29,686 bases of DNA from Acidimicrobiia bacterium UBA4744 (lineage in GTDB: Bacteria; Actinomycetota; Acidimicrobiia; Spongiisociales; UBA4744): positions 1-29,686 of the forward strand of contig DHIO01000019.1 in NCBI GenBank assembly GCA_002403855.1. Reading direction: 5' to 3'. This document shows positions 20,559 to 28,902 of the stretch, in pieces; positions within the stretch are counted from its first letter, which is position 1; the number at the start of each line of letters is the position of its first letter. A model generated the notes under the pieces. That model had not been told where the DNA came from. It made no database searches and saw nothing but the letters and a program-made list of their open reading frames with translations. A program made the position numbers and the translations under genes.

Positions 20559-21608
20559 ATGGACTACACGAAGCTTCTGGGTGAGGACGCTCACGACCTC
20601 CTCACACACGACTCGAAAGGCATCCCGGCCGAGAGTCTCAACCTGCCGGGTCCCGACTTCGTCGATCGCGTGTTCCGGCAGAGCGACCGCAGCCCGCAGG
20701 TATTGCGCAACCTCGCTTCGATGTACAACCAGGGACGCCTGGCCGGTACCGGGTATCTGTCCATCCTGCCCGTCGATCAGGGAATCGAACACTCGGGTGC
20801 TGCCTCGTTCGCGCCCAACCCCATCTACTTCGATCCCCAGAACATCGTCAGACTGGCCGTCGAAGCGGGCTGCAATGCAGTCGCGACCACCTTCGGCGTG
20901 CTCGGCATGGTGTCCCGGCAATACGCCCACAAGATTCCCTTCATCGTCAAGATCAACCACAACGAACTGCTCACGTATCCGGCGACCTACGACCAGGTGA
21001 TGTACGGTTCGGTCGACCAAGCCTTCGACCTCGGCGCGGCCGGGGTGGGAGCCACCATCTACTTCGGCTCGGAAGAATCGACACGACAGATCCAGGAAGT
21101 GACCGAAGCCTTCGCCCGGGCCCATGAACTCGGCATGTTCACGGTCCTCTGGTGCTACGTGCGGAACCCGGCCTTCACCAAAGACGGTGTCAACTACGAG
21201 GCATCGGCCGACCTGACCGCTCAGGCCAACCACATCGGGGTGACCATCGAGGCCGACATCATCAAGCAGAAGCAGCCCGAGTCCAACGGCGGCTACACGG
21301 CGATCGGGTTCGGGAAGACCCATCCCAAGGTGTATTCGGAACTGACTACCGATCACCCCATCGACCTGACTCGCTGGCAGGTCGCCAACTGCTACATGGG
21401 GCGAGCCGGATTGATCAACTCGGGTGGTGCATCCTCCGGCACCGGTGACCTGGCGCAGGCGGTCCGGACGGCGGTCATCAACAAGCGGGCCGGCGGAACC
21501 GGACTGATCTCCGGTCGCAAAGCATTCCAACGGCCGATGAGCGAAGGTGCCGAACTGCTCAATGCGATCCAGGATGTCTACCTCGACCCTGAGGTGACGA
21601 TCGCCTAG
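20559..21608 (+). CDS. fbaB: Class I fructose-bisphosphate aldolase (FbaB/DhnA type)
   Basis: Schiff-base aldolase interconverting fructose-1,6-bisphosphate with DHAP and glyceraldehyde-3-phosphate. The 349-residue protein is colinear with E. coli FbaB: LLGEDAHDLLTH, GTGYLSILPVDQGIEHS, NPIYFDPQNIV, IPFIVKINHNELL, GATIYFGSEES, SADLTAQANH, ANCYMGRAGLINSGGA and the final INKRAGGTGLISGRKAF, which contains the region of the Schiff-base Lys. The ATG at 20559 is preferred over an in-frame ATG at 20523 because GGAGG precedes it by 7 nt and the N-terminus matches FbaB. It lies two genes from the BMC operon and could condense the glyceraldehyde-3-phosphate made by DeoC (inference). No encapsulation-type extension is present, so it is probably cytosolic. 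Its stop shares CTAG with the convergent gene. Confidence 0.95.
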   Translation: MDYTKLLGEDAHDLLTHDSKGIPAESLNLPGPDFVDRVFRQSDRSPQVLRNLASMYNQGRLAGTGYLSILPVDQGIEHSGAASFAPNPIYFDPQNIVRLAVEAGCNAVATTFGVLGMVSRQYAHKIPFIVKINHNELLTYPATYDQVMYGSVDQAFDLGAAGVGATIYFGSEESTRQIQEVTEAFARAHELGMFTVLWCYVRNPAFTKDGVNYEASADLTAQANHIGVTIEADIIKQKQPESNGGYTAIGFGKTHPKVYSELTTDHPIDLTRWQVANCYMGRAGLINSGGASSGTGDLAQAVRTAVINKRAGGTGLISGRKAFQRPMSEGAELLNAIQDVYLDPEVTIA

Positions 21609-22069
21609 AACAAGGCGCTGTAGCCGTGATAGATCAGGACGGCGGTCATAACGGCCACCAGCACCAGTGACATCTCGAGCATTCGGCGATAGCGCCGCGT
21701 CGCCCAGACCGCCAGCGCGATCCCGAAGCCGACGACCAGCTTGAACATCGCCGCCAGGATCGGATCTACGGCGAACAACCACGCCATGACCGGGTTGACC
21801 TCTACGGCGCCCATCGACAGCGCCTGCACGGTCAGCAGGAGATCCACGATATTGAGAACCACGAATACGAGGAGCACGGCGGCGATGGTCTCGGAGTCGT
21901 GCCGGTATTCGTCCAGCACCTCGCGATAGCGGGCCGTCCACGTACCTCGAGCGGGCCTTCGCCGATCGAATCCGCGACGCCGTTCCGGGTAGTAGAGCGA
22001 ACCTTGGCGCCTTCGCCTTTCGAAGCCTCGCTCGACCATGCCATGATCCCGAGCGGATCCAATCTTCAC
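21605..22069 (-). CDS. DUF5658-like small membrane protein
   Basis: Predicted 154-residue protein. The N-terminal ~65 residues are strongly basic (clusters such as GFERRRRQG and RRRGFDRRRP), and three or four hydrophobic helices follow. The membrane part reads LNIVDLLLTVQALSMGAVEVNPVMAWLF, which resembles DUF5658, and ends near the C-terminus with VLIYHGYSALF. The GTG at 22069 is chosen because GGGAGG lies 7 nt upstream; an ATG at 22039 is the alternative. The open frame further upstream is antisense/out-of-frame sequence of the ABC permease region. Function is unknown. Its stop codon overlaps that of fbaB in the palindrome CTAG. Confidence 0.65.
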   Translation of the reverse strand: MKIGSARDHGMVERGFERRRRQGSLYYPERRRGFDRRRPARGTWTARYREVLDEYRHDSETIAAVLLVFVVLNIVDLLLTVQALSMGAVEVNPVMAWLFAVDPILAAMFKLVVGFGIALAVWATRRYRRMLEMSLVLVAVMTAVLIYHGYSALF

Positions 22070-22158
22070 TGCGATGCCTCCCACAGCTCGCGGTTCGATT
22101 CCGAGCCTATCGCGGAACGAGCTTATCTGCCGGTACGCGTCCACAGAAGTCGAGTCTT

Positions 22159-23209
22159 CTAGAGCTCGGCGGACCGCCATGCATCGCTGAGCTTGACACG
22201 AGCGCCGACTCTGAGGATGGCCCCCGAATAGACACGGCCGGCCAGCCTGATCAGCCCGTAGGTGGCGCCGACCATGATCAGCACCGCAATAGCCGACTCC
22301 CCCAGAGTGATGGCATCTTGCGCCTGACGAATCGGGACGACGAACGGCGCAGTCGGCGGGAGAAATGTCGTCAGTTTGGCGATCAGGCCATCTGGATCCT
22401 CCAGCACGGCGAAAGCGGCCAAATACCCGGCAACGCCGACCATCGTCAGAGGAGTGGCGACACTCTGCGCTTCCTCCATACGCGAAACCAGCGCCCCGAC
22501 CGCCGCATAGGCCACGCTGTAGAACGAAAACCCGAGCACGAACCACAGCAAGAGCGAACCCATCAACCCGCCCGAAACATCCGGCACGTCGACCAGGTCG
22601 ACGGCCAGGGCCGCTACGGCGGCCGTGATGACGATCAGGAGGAGCTGGGCAACGCCCAACAATCCGATACCAATGACCTTCCCGGCCATCAATTGGTGGG
22701 GACGAAGCGCCGACATCAACACCTCGACCACCCGATTGGTCTTCTCTTCAATAACCCCGTTGAGCGTCCAAGCTCCGTAGCTGAGGATCCCCACGTAGAG
22801 GAGGATCAAACCGAAAAAACTGACGACGGTGTTGGTTTCCCGATTGGGATCGGCCGGTTCCAGACTCCGAAGAGACAAAGGGTTCTCGGTGAGCAGACCG
22901 GCTATCTCGTCGACCGACACTCCGGTCGAGGCAGCCACTTCCTGTAGCCGGATGGTCTGCACTGCTCCTCCCACCAACGCCGGAGGTCTCAGCCAGCACA
23001 TCGAGTGTGGCGAGCAATTCCGGTGAGGTCTCCCCCACCAACCCCAGGTCGTACGTGGTTCCTTCACCGTCGCCTAGCACCTGCGGGATCACGATCCCGC
23101 CCAGGACAACGAGTAGCAGGATCACGGTGGTAATCCGGTAGGTGCGGCTCTTGATGCGCTCCCTCAGCTCGCGCCTGGCAACCATCCACACCGGTCGAAG
23201 CCCTCTCAT
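22159..23209 (-). pseudogene. ABC-2 permease (NatB/YhaP-like), frameshifted and internally shortened
   Basis: Permease partner of the adjacent ATPase, but split between two frames. The 5' part (ATG at 23209, ATGA overlap with the ATPase stop) encodes MRGLRPVWMVARRELRERIK and a first membrane helix, TTVILLLVVLGGIVIPQVL, then reaches SPELLATLDVLAETSGVG. Around 22961-22985 the homology moves by one nucleotide into another frame reading AVQTIRLQEVAASTGVSVDEI. That frame continues through five or so helices (VVSFFGLILLYVGILSYG, EEKTNRVVEVLMS, and so on) to 22159. The extracytoplasmic region between helices 1 and 2 also seems shorter than usual for NatB, so a deletion with a frameshift is likely. 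An assembly error is the alternative. Confidence 0.7.
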
Positions 23210-24096
23210 TGCGTCACCGCCCGCAAGAACATCTCGGAAAGGCTCGGCGCTTCGAAACTGAAATGGCGAATGGGTCCGACCGCCCGGGCCGCCGAGAGAA
23301 TCCTCTCCAAGTCGATCTCCTTCTGCACGAGCAATCGAACCAGAGAGCCCTCAACCTCTTCGGCTTCGATACCGGCCACCTCCGGAAGCCAGGCTCCGTC
23401 CCCGTCGGCCACGTCGATTTCCAGACGCCGGTGGGGAGAGTCCTCCTTCAAGACGGCCACATTCCCTTCCATGACGTTTCGGCCCTGGTTGACGATCACC
23501 ACGTCCTCGCACAGGTCTTCGACGAGGTCGAGTTGGTGGCTCGAGAAGACAACCGCTTTCCCTTGGGCGGCCTCCGCCTCGAGCGAACCTGCCAGGGTCT
23601 CCACTGCCACCGGATCAAGACCCGAAAACGGCTCATCGAGTATCAACACGTCCGGGTCGTGGACCAGAGCGGCCGCCAGTTGCACACGCTGCTGGTTTCC
23701 GTGAGACAGCTGCTCGAGTCGGTCGTCGCCGCGATCCGACAGGCCGAGGGTGGCCAACCAGCGAGCCGCCGAAGCTGCGGCGTCGGTCCGGGACATCCCA
23801 TGCAGCTCCGCGAAATAGACCAGCTGCTCACCGACTTTCATCCTCGGATACAACCCGCGCTGTTCGGGCATGTACCCGAAGCGCAGCCGTTGCTCGGAGC
23901 CGATCGGTCCTCCATTCCAAGTGACCTCGCCGGCGTCGAGTTGGACGAGCCCGAACACCGAACGCATCGCGGTCGTCTTGCCGGCTCCGTTCGGTCCGAG
24001 GAAACCGAGCATGCGGCCCGGCGCCACCGTCAACGAAGCACCGTCCAACGCAAGCACGTCGCCGTACCGCTTGTGCAGGCCTATCAGTTCGAGCAT
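23206..24096 (-). CDS. ABC transporter ATPase (NatA-like)
   Basis: Cytosolic ATPase subunit of an ABC-2-type exporter, 296 residues. Walker A GPNGAGKT is at 34-41, Q-loop region GYMPEQRGLYPRMKV near 74-88, signature LSHGNQQR near 130-137, Walker B LILDEP at 151-156, and the H-loop His is in VVFSSHQLDLVEDL. The C-terminal extension is typical of NatA. The ATG at 24096 is chosen because the family start MLELIGLHKRYGDV begins there; the open upstream extension to 24222 overlaps metG and is not family-like. Its permease partner appears frameshifted, so the transporter may be inactive unless the ATPase works with another permease. Confidence 0.9.
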   Translation of the reverse strand: MLELIGLHKRYGDVLALDGASLTVAPGRMLGFLGPNGAGKTTAMRSVFGLVQLDAGEVTWNGGPIGSEQRLRFGYMPEQRGLYPRMKVGEQLVYFAELHGMSRTDAAASAARWLATLGLSDRGDDRLEQLSHGNQQRVQLAAALVHDPDVLILDEPFSGLDPVAVETLAGSLEAEAAQGKAVVFSSHQLDLVEDLCEDVVIVNQGRNVMEGNVAVLKEDSPHRRLEIDVADGDGAWLPEVAGIEAEEVEGSLVRLLVQKEIDLERILSAARAVGPIRHFSFEAPSLSEMFLRAVTQ

Positions 24097-24188
24097 TTCG
24101 GATGGCCCCCCGACCGGCTGCAGGCTAACCGACTGAGAGGGGTGTTCTTCCACTGCAAAGACTCGGGGAGGGCGCACAGGTGAGGTGG

Positions 24189-24194
24189 TACGCT
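24189..24194 (+). promoter_or_regulatory. Candidate -10 element of metG (leaderless)
   Basis: TACGCT ends 8 nt before the metG ATG at 24203, with no Shine-Dalgarno sequence between and no clear -35. The spacing fits a leaderless transcript. It lies in the 106-nt divergent spacer between the NatA-like ATPase gene and metG. Confidence 0.4.
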
Positions 24195-24202
24195 CACCGG
24201 CC

Positions 24203-25858
24203 ATGAGCGAGCCCCGCCACATCCTGGTCGCCGTCGCCTGGCCGTACGCCAGCGGATCACGCCACCTCGGCCACCTGGCGGGCGCCTATCTGCCGGCCGA
24301 TATCTTCGCTCGGTACCACCGGTTGCAAGGAAACCGGGTGCTGATGGTGTCCGGAAGCGACACCCACGGCACGCCGATCACCGTCCGGGCCGACCAGGAG
24401 GGTGTGGAACCGGGAGAGATCGTCGCCCGCTACCACGCCGAATTCCTCGACAACTGGGAGCAACTCGGTATCTCCTGGGACCTCTACACCGCAACCGATA
24501 CCGACAACCACCGAGAAGTGACCTGGGATGTGTTCCGTCGCCTGCACGAACACGGGTACATCGCCGCCCAACCGACCTTGCAGTTCTTCGACCCGGAAGC
24601 GGACCGGTTTCTTCCGGATCGGTATGTGGAAGGCACCTGCCCGCATTGCGGCTACTCGGAGGCCAGGGGTGACCAATGCGACAACTGCGGACGGCAGCTC
24701 GACCCGGAGGACCTGATCGATCCACACAGCCGGATCTCCGGAGCAGTGCCGATCATGCGAGAAACCGAGCACTACTTTCTCAGGCTCTCCGCTTTCCAGG
24801 ATCGGTTGCTCGGGTGGCTCGAATCCCGGCAAGGCTGGCGCCGGCACGTACAGAACATGGCGATCGGATTCACCAAGGAGGGGCTCCTCGACCGGGCGAT
24901 CACCAGAGATCTCACCTGGGGCATCCCCCTTCCCCCGGAGTTCGCTCACCTTGGTGAGGACAAGCGCATCTACGTTTGGTTCGAGGCCGTGATCGGATAC
25001 CTGTCGGCCTCCAAAGAGTGGGCCCGCAGAAACGGAGATATCAACGCCTGGCGGCAATGGTGGGAGAACGCCGACGCCCAGGCCTACTACTTCATCGGCA
25101 AGGACAATATCGTCTTCCATGCCGTCATCTGGCCCTGCCAGCTCATGGGTTATGAAGGCCTCAATCTCCCCACCGACGTTCCCGCCAACCAGTTCGTGAC
25201 CTTCAAAGGTGAAAAGGGTTCGGCCAGCCGCGGCGTGGGACGCTCCATCACCTGGTACACCGAGCGGTTGCAGCCGGATGCGCTGCGATACGCCATCGCC
25301 TCGGTGCTGCCCGAGCACAACGACACGGACCTTTCCGACGACGAGATCGTCCGAAGGGTCAACGAAGAGCTGGTCGCCACCTGGGGCAACCTGGTCAACC
25401 GGGTGCTGTCGATGACGGCCAAAACCGGAGGCGGAAGGATCCCCAGCCCCGGTGCTCTCGATTCCGACGACCGCGCCTTGCTGGCCGGCGTCGACACCGC
25501 TCTCGCCGAGGCCGGCTCCCAGATCGAGGCGGTTGAGCTGAGGGCGGCCCTCCGCTCAGTGATGGAAGGAGCCCAGGAAGTGAATGCCTACCTCAATCAC
25601 AAGGCTCCGTGGAAGACCGCCGACGGCGATCCCGAGCGTACGGCCACCACCCTCTATGTGGCGCTCAGCGCCATCAACGGATTGAAGACCGGGTTCTCGC
25701 CGTTTCTCCCCTTCACCAGCGCCCGGGTGCACTCCCTGCTCGGCCAGACCGGGTCCCTCGGGGATGGGGGGTGGCAAAGAGTCGCGTTGCAGCCGGGGAC
25801 GTCCCTCCCCCCACCCGAGCCGCTGTTCGCCAAGATTGAGCCGGTAGACCTCGCATAG
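24203..25858 (+). CDS. metG: Methionyl-tRNA synthetase
   Basis: Class I aminoacyl-tRNA synthetase charging tRNA-Met, 551 residues. The HLGH (HIGH-class) motif is at 21-24 within AWPYASGSRHLGHLAG. A zinc-knuckle insertion has four Cys (C146, C149, C159, C162). The anticodon-binding region contains NEELVATWGNLVNRVL. The KMSKS loop is degenerate: the segment reads KGEKGSASRG, so the pentapeptide is KGSAS (338-342) with Ala in place of the second Lys. There is no C-terminal EMAP/tRNA-binding domain. The ATG at 24203 is preferred over a GTG at 24185 because the family start MSEPRHILVAVAWPYA begins there. It is the only synthetase here. Confidence 0.95.
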   Translation: MSEPRHILVAVAWPYASGSRHLGHLAGAYLPADIFARYHRLQGNRVLMVSGSDTHGTPITVRADQEGVEPGEIVARYHAEFLDNWEQLGISWDLYTATDTDNHREVTWDVFRRLHEHGYIAAQPTLQFFDPEADRFLPDRYVEGTCPHCGYSEARGDQCDNCGRQLDPEDLIDPHSRISGAVPIMRETEHYFLRLSAFQDRLLGWLESRQGWRRHVQNMAIGFTKEGLLDRAITRDLTWGIPLPPEFAHLGEDKRIYVWFEAVIGYLSASKEWARRNGDINAWRQWWENADAQAYYFIGKDNIVFHAVIWPCQLMGYEGLNLPTDVPANQFVTFKGEKGSASRGVGRSITWYTERLQPDALRYAIASVLPEHNDTDLSDDEIVRRVNEELVATWGNLVNRVLSMTAKTGGGRIPSPGALDSDDRALLAGVDTALAEAGSQIEAVELRAALRSVMEGAQEVNAYLNHKAPWKTADGDPERTATTLYVALSAINGLKTGFSPFLPFTSARVHSLLGQTGSLGDGGWQRVALQPGTSLPPPEPLFAKIEPVDLA

Positions 25859-25898
25859 CCCCGAAACCATTTCATACTGGTCAGCGTCGGAGGGGTAG

Positions 25899-26132
25899 AT
25901 GAAGACACCGCCGTTCAAGAAGCTTCTCGTGGGAGTGTTGGGGGTCGCGCTCATTCTGGTCGGCATCGCCGGGTTGGTTCTGCCGTTCCTGCCCGGCTGG
26001 CTGCTGATCATCGCCGGTTTGGCCCTCCTCAGCACGGAATACGTCTGGGCCAGGCGGCTCACGGAGGGCGCCCGCAGACACGCACCCAACCCCTCGAAGC
26101 GGCGGGAACGCCCCGACGACCTTGCCGCATGA
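25899..26132 (+). CDS. Small PGPGW-type transmembrane protein
   Basis: Membrane protein of 77 residues with two hydrophobic helices. The first, LLVGVLGVALILVGIAGLVL, is followed by PFLPGWLLIIAGLALLSTEYVWARR, which matches the PGPGW-family pattern (small membrane proteins of unknown function) with one Pro/Gly changed. A basic, charged tail (RRHAPNPSKRRERP) ends it. It lies 40 nt after metG, and its stop is 22 nt before the likely GTG start of the first ABC ATPase gene, so it may belong to either transcript. Confidence 0.7.
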   Translation: MKTPPFKKLLVGVLGVALILVGIAGLVLPFLPGWLLIIAGLALLSTEYVWARRLTEGARRHAPNPSKRRERPDDLAA

Positions 26133-26154
26133 TGGGGAAGCTGGTTTCAGCCCG

Positions 26155-27072
26155 GTGACACCTCTGTTCTCCACCCGGAACCTCACCCACAGCTACGGCG
26201 ACGTCCGGGCGCTCGATGAAGTCACCATCGAGGTTCCGCCCGGTCGGATCGGCCTGGTAGGAGCCAACGGAGCCGGCAAGACGACCCTGATCCGCAATTT
26301 GCTGGGCATGCTGCAGCCCGCGAGCGGGGAGATGGAAGTCCTCGGCCTGCCGGTCTCTCGCGAATCGCTCGACATCCGCTCTCAGGTGGGGTACATGCCG
26401 GAGGGCAACTGCCTGCCCCTCGACCAGACCGCCGCCGATTTCGTCGGGTATGCCGCCGAGCTGGCCGGACTGCCCACGGACGCCGCCCGGCGGCGCTCCT
26501 CGGAGATCCTGTTCCTGGTGGGACTGCACGAGGAGCGATTCCGGTACCTGGGCGACTTCTCCACCGGAATGTTTCAAAGGGTCAAGCTCGCCCAGGCGAT
26601 CGTCCACGACCCGCAGGTGGCGTTTCTCGACGAACCGGCCTCCGGGCTGGATCCCGAAGGACGGGAACACATGCTCGAGCTCATCCGCCGACTGGGCGAT
26701 TTCGGCATCAGTGTCGTGTTCTCCTCCCACATCCTCTCCGACATCGAGGAGACCTGCGACTGGGTGGTGATGCTGGACGGAGGCCGGGTGATTCGCTCTG
26801 GACCGATCGAAGACCTGGGGATCGCCGACAGCCTGACGGTCGAAGTGCTGGGCAACCCCCAGCCGGCCGCCCGCTGGATGACCGAACGGGGAGCGACCGT
26901 CAAGGTCGCCGGAGCGATGCTCGATGTGCGAACCGAAGGTCTGGATGCCTTCACGCTGGTCCGCGACGCCCTGGTGGCCACCAACGTCGGGGTGCGGCGC
27001 CTCGGACAAAGCGCCGTGACTCTGGAGGAGGCGTTCATCCGCGAGGCGGAGGAGGGGGAACCACGTGGTTGA
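26155..27072 (+). CDS. ABC transporter ATPase, first of a tandem exporter operon
   Basis: ATPase of an ABC-2-type exporter, 305 residues from the GTG at 26155. A TTG at 26122 would add 11 residues, but those are not ABC-like. Walker A GANGAGKT is at 36-43, Q-loop region QVGYMPEGNCLPLDQT, signature FSTGMFQRVKLAQAIVHDP, Walker B VAFLDEP, and H-loop FSSHILSDIEE. A C-terminal regulatory-type domain follows. It overlaps the next permease gene by 8 nt, so the pair is translationally coupled. The exported substrate cannot be inferred. Confidence 0.9.
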   Translation: MTPLFSTRNLTHSYGDVRALDEVTIEVPPGRIGLVGANGAGKTTLIRNLLGMLQPASGEMEVLGLPVSRESLDIRSQVGYMPEGNCLPLDQTAADFVGYAAELAGLPTDAARRRSSEILFLVGLHEERFRYLGDFSTGMFQRVKLAQAIVHDPQVAFLDEPASGLDPEGREHMLELIRRLGDFGISVVFSSHILSDIEETCDWVVMLDGGRVIRSGPIEDLGIADSLTVEVLGNPQPAARWMTERGATVKVAGAMLDVRTEGLDAFTLVRDALVATNVGVRRLGQSAVTLEEAFIREAEEGEPRG

Positions 27073-27970
27073 TCGTCCCGCCGAAGCCGTCATCGTCGAT
27101 CGCGGCTACCGCCACTTCGAGGGCACCCGCAAGGGCCGCCCGGGAGCCATGGGTGCCGTGGTCCGGGATGGGTTCCGACGAGTCCTCGGACTACGCCGGA
27201 AGGGGCGGCGGAAGATCTTGCCCTGGACCCTCATCACGATGATGCTCATCTCGGTGGCGGTTCTCTCGGCTCTTCACTATGCAGCCAATCGGGTGGGCGT
27301 CACCGACCTCGTAGCCGAAGAACTACCCCACCACCGGGAATACTTCGAGTTCATCTCCCGGGTGGCTCTGCTGTTCGTCGCCTTCGCCACCCCCGAGCTA
27401 CTCGTCCCGGACCGGGAGCAGGGTGTGCTGGCCGTCTACCTCTCCCGACCGCTCCGCACCATCGACTACCTGGCCGCCAAGGGCATGTCGCTGGGCATCC
27501 TGATGCTGGCTTTCCTCCTCGTTCCCCAGACCATCTTCCACCTCTTGCTGGGCGTGTTCTCCCCCGACGGCTTCACCACCTACATGCTGGACAACCTCGA
27601 CGTGCTGTGGCAGGTGCCGTCCACTGCGGCGGTGTACTTCCTCGGGTACGCCTCCGCGGCGTTGATCGTCGCCACTCTGATCCCCAGGGTTGGTTTTGCG
27701 GCGGGCATCTACCTCGCGGTGATGATCATGCTCAATCCGCTCGCCGAACTCCTGGTAGACACGGCGAACTTTGCCGGATCGGAGTACGGGGCCCTGCTGG
27801 CCCTCGAGTCTCATCCCCATCTGGTCCGGGACTGGATCTTCGGAGCCGCAACCAGTGGCTATCCCGTCACTCGGGCCGGGTTCGAGCCGTGGGTGGCGTT
27901 GGCGACGATCATGACGGTATCCGTAGTGGCGGTGGCGCTCGCCTGGAACCGGTACCGGAGGCTGTCGTGA
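27065..27970 (+). CDS. ABC-2 type permease
   Basis: Integral membrane subunit of 301 residues. A charged N-terminal cytosolic region (about 1-50; many Arg/Lys) precedes about six hydrophobic helices, for example LPWTLITMMLISVAVLSALHYA and VALLFVAFATPELLV. The segment PDREQGVLAVYLSRPLRTIDYLAAK, between helices, is a hallmark of ABC-2 permeases. The GTG start has GGAGGAGGGGG upstream inside the ATPase gene. The next ATPase begins with a GTGA overlap. Presumed partner: the ATPase at 26155-27072. Confidence 0.85.
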   Translation: MVDRPAEAVIVDRGYRHFEGTRKGRPGAMGAVVRDGFRRVLGLRRKGRRKILPWTLITMMLISVAVLSALHYAANRVGVTDLVAEELPHHREYFEFISRVALLFVAFATPELLVPDREQGVLAVYLSRPLRTIDYLAAKGMSLGILMLAFLLVPQTIFHLLLGVFSPDGFTTYMLDNLDVLWQVPSTAAVYFLGYASAALIVATLIPRVGFAAGIYLAVMIMLNPLAELLVDTANFAGSEYGALLALESHPHLVRDWIFGAATSGYPVTRAGFEPWVALATIMTVSVVAVALAWNRYRRLS

Positions 27971-28902
27971 CGGTGGTCAACGCCGACTCCTCGACAGTGG
28001 TTCTGCAGGGGGTATCACGCTGGTTCGGACAGAAAGTGGCCGTATCCGAGATCACCGCCGAGTTCGGAGCCGGGGTGACCGGGTTGTTGGGACCAAACGG
28101 GGCCGGCAAGACGACCCTGTTGCGCGTGCTGACCGGGTTGATCCGCCCTTCCGAGGGAACCGTGACCGTCTTCGGAACCGATCCCCGATCGGACCCCTCG
28201 GTGTACGGCCGGATCGCCCTGGTCCCGGAAGACGAGAACGTGTACGGATTCCTCTCCGCCGCAGAGTTCGTCACCCACAATGCCCGGTTGCAGAAGCTTC
28301 CCAACCCCATCGAAGCCGCCCGGCAGGCCCTGGAAACGGTCGATTTGTCGGAGGTGGCCGATCGGAAGCTCGTCGGCTTCAGCAAGGGCATGCGGCAGCG
28401 AGCCAAGGTGGCCGCCGCGCTCGTCCACCAGCCGGAGGTGCTCGTTCTCGACGAGCCGCTCAACGGCACCGACCCCGTCCAGCGGGCCCACCTCACCCGC
28501 ATCTTCACCGACATGGGCCGGCAGGGCCGCACCGTGATCGTGTCGTCGCACGTGCTGCACGAGGTGGAACGGATGGCCGACAGGGTGATCGCCATGGTGG
28601 ACGGGCGTCTGGCCGCCTCCGGGACCGTTCCCGCCCTCCGAACGGCTATGTCCGACATCCCCTTGCAGATCCGTGTCGATTGCGATCAGCCGCGTCGGCT
28701 GGCGGCCGCCCTGGTCGAGCGAGATTGGGTGGGCGGCATCAACGTTGAAGCAACTTCGCTCCACATTCGATCACTCGACGCCGAACAGCTGGGCCGGGCG
28801 CTGCCCGGCCTGGCCAAGGCCCTCGACGTCCGAATCACCCGGGTCGATCCGGAGGACGAATCTCTGGAGAGCGTCTTCCGCTACCTGGTCGAGGACCGAT
28901 GA
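27967..28902 (+). CDS. ABC transporter ATPase, second of the tandem exporter operon
   Basis: ATPase of 311 residues. Walker A GPNGAGKT is at 42-49, signature FSKGMRQRAKVAAALVHQP, Walker B LVLDEPLNGTDP and H-loop VSSHVLHEVER. The C-terminal domain carries IRVDCDQPRRLAAALVER, typical of these exporters. The GTG at 27967 overlaps the permease stop as GTGA; the longer open frame from 27607 is an alternate frame of that permease. It is similar in plan to the ATPase at 26155 but clearly not a recent duplicate (different Q-loop and signature). Confidence 0.92.
   Translation: MTVVNADSSTVVLQGVSRWFGQKVAVSEITAEFGAGVTGLLGPNGAGKTTLLRVLTGLIRPSEGTVTVFGTDPRSDPSVYGRIALVPEDENVYGFLSAAEFVTHNARLQKLPNPIEAARQALETVDLSEVADRKLVGFSKGMRQRAKVAAALVHQPEVLVLDEPLNGTDPVQRAHLTRIFTDMGRQGRTVIVSSHVLHEVERMADRVIAMVDGRLAASGTVPALRTAMSDIPLQIRVDCDQPRRLAAALVERDWVGGINVEATSLHIRSLDAEQLGRALPGLAKALDVRITRVDPEDESLESVFRYLVEDR

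Noticed and set aside
20235..21941. A long upstream extension in frame with the MDR dehydrogenase on the minus strand
   Set aside because: It runs antisense through fbaB; the dehydrogenase has a clear ATG and ribosome-binding site at 20234.
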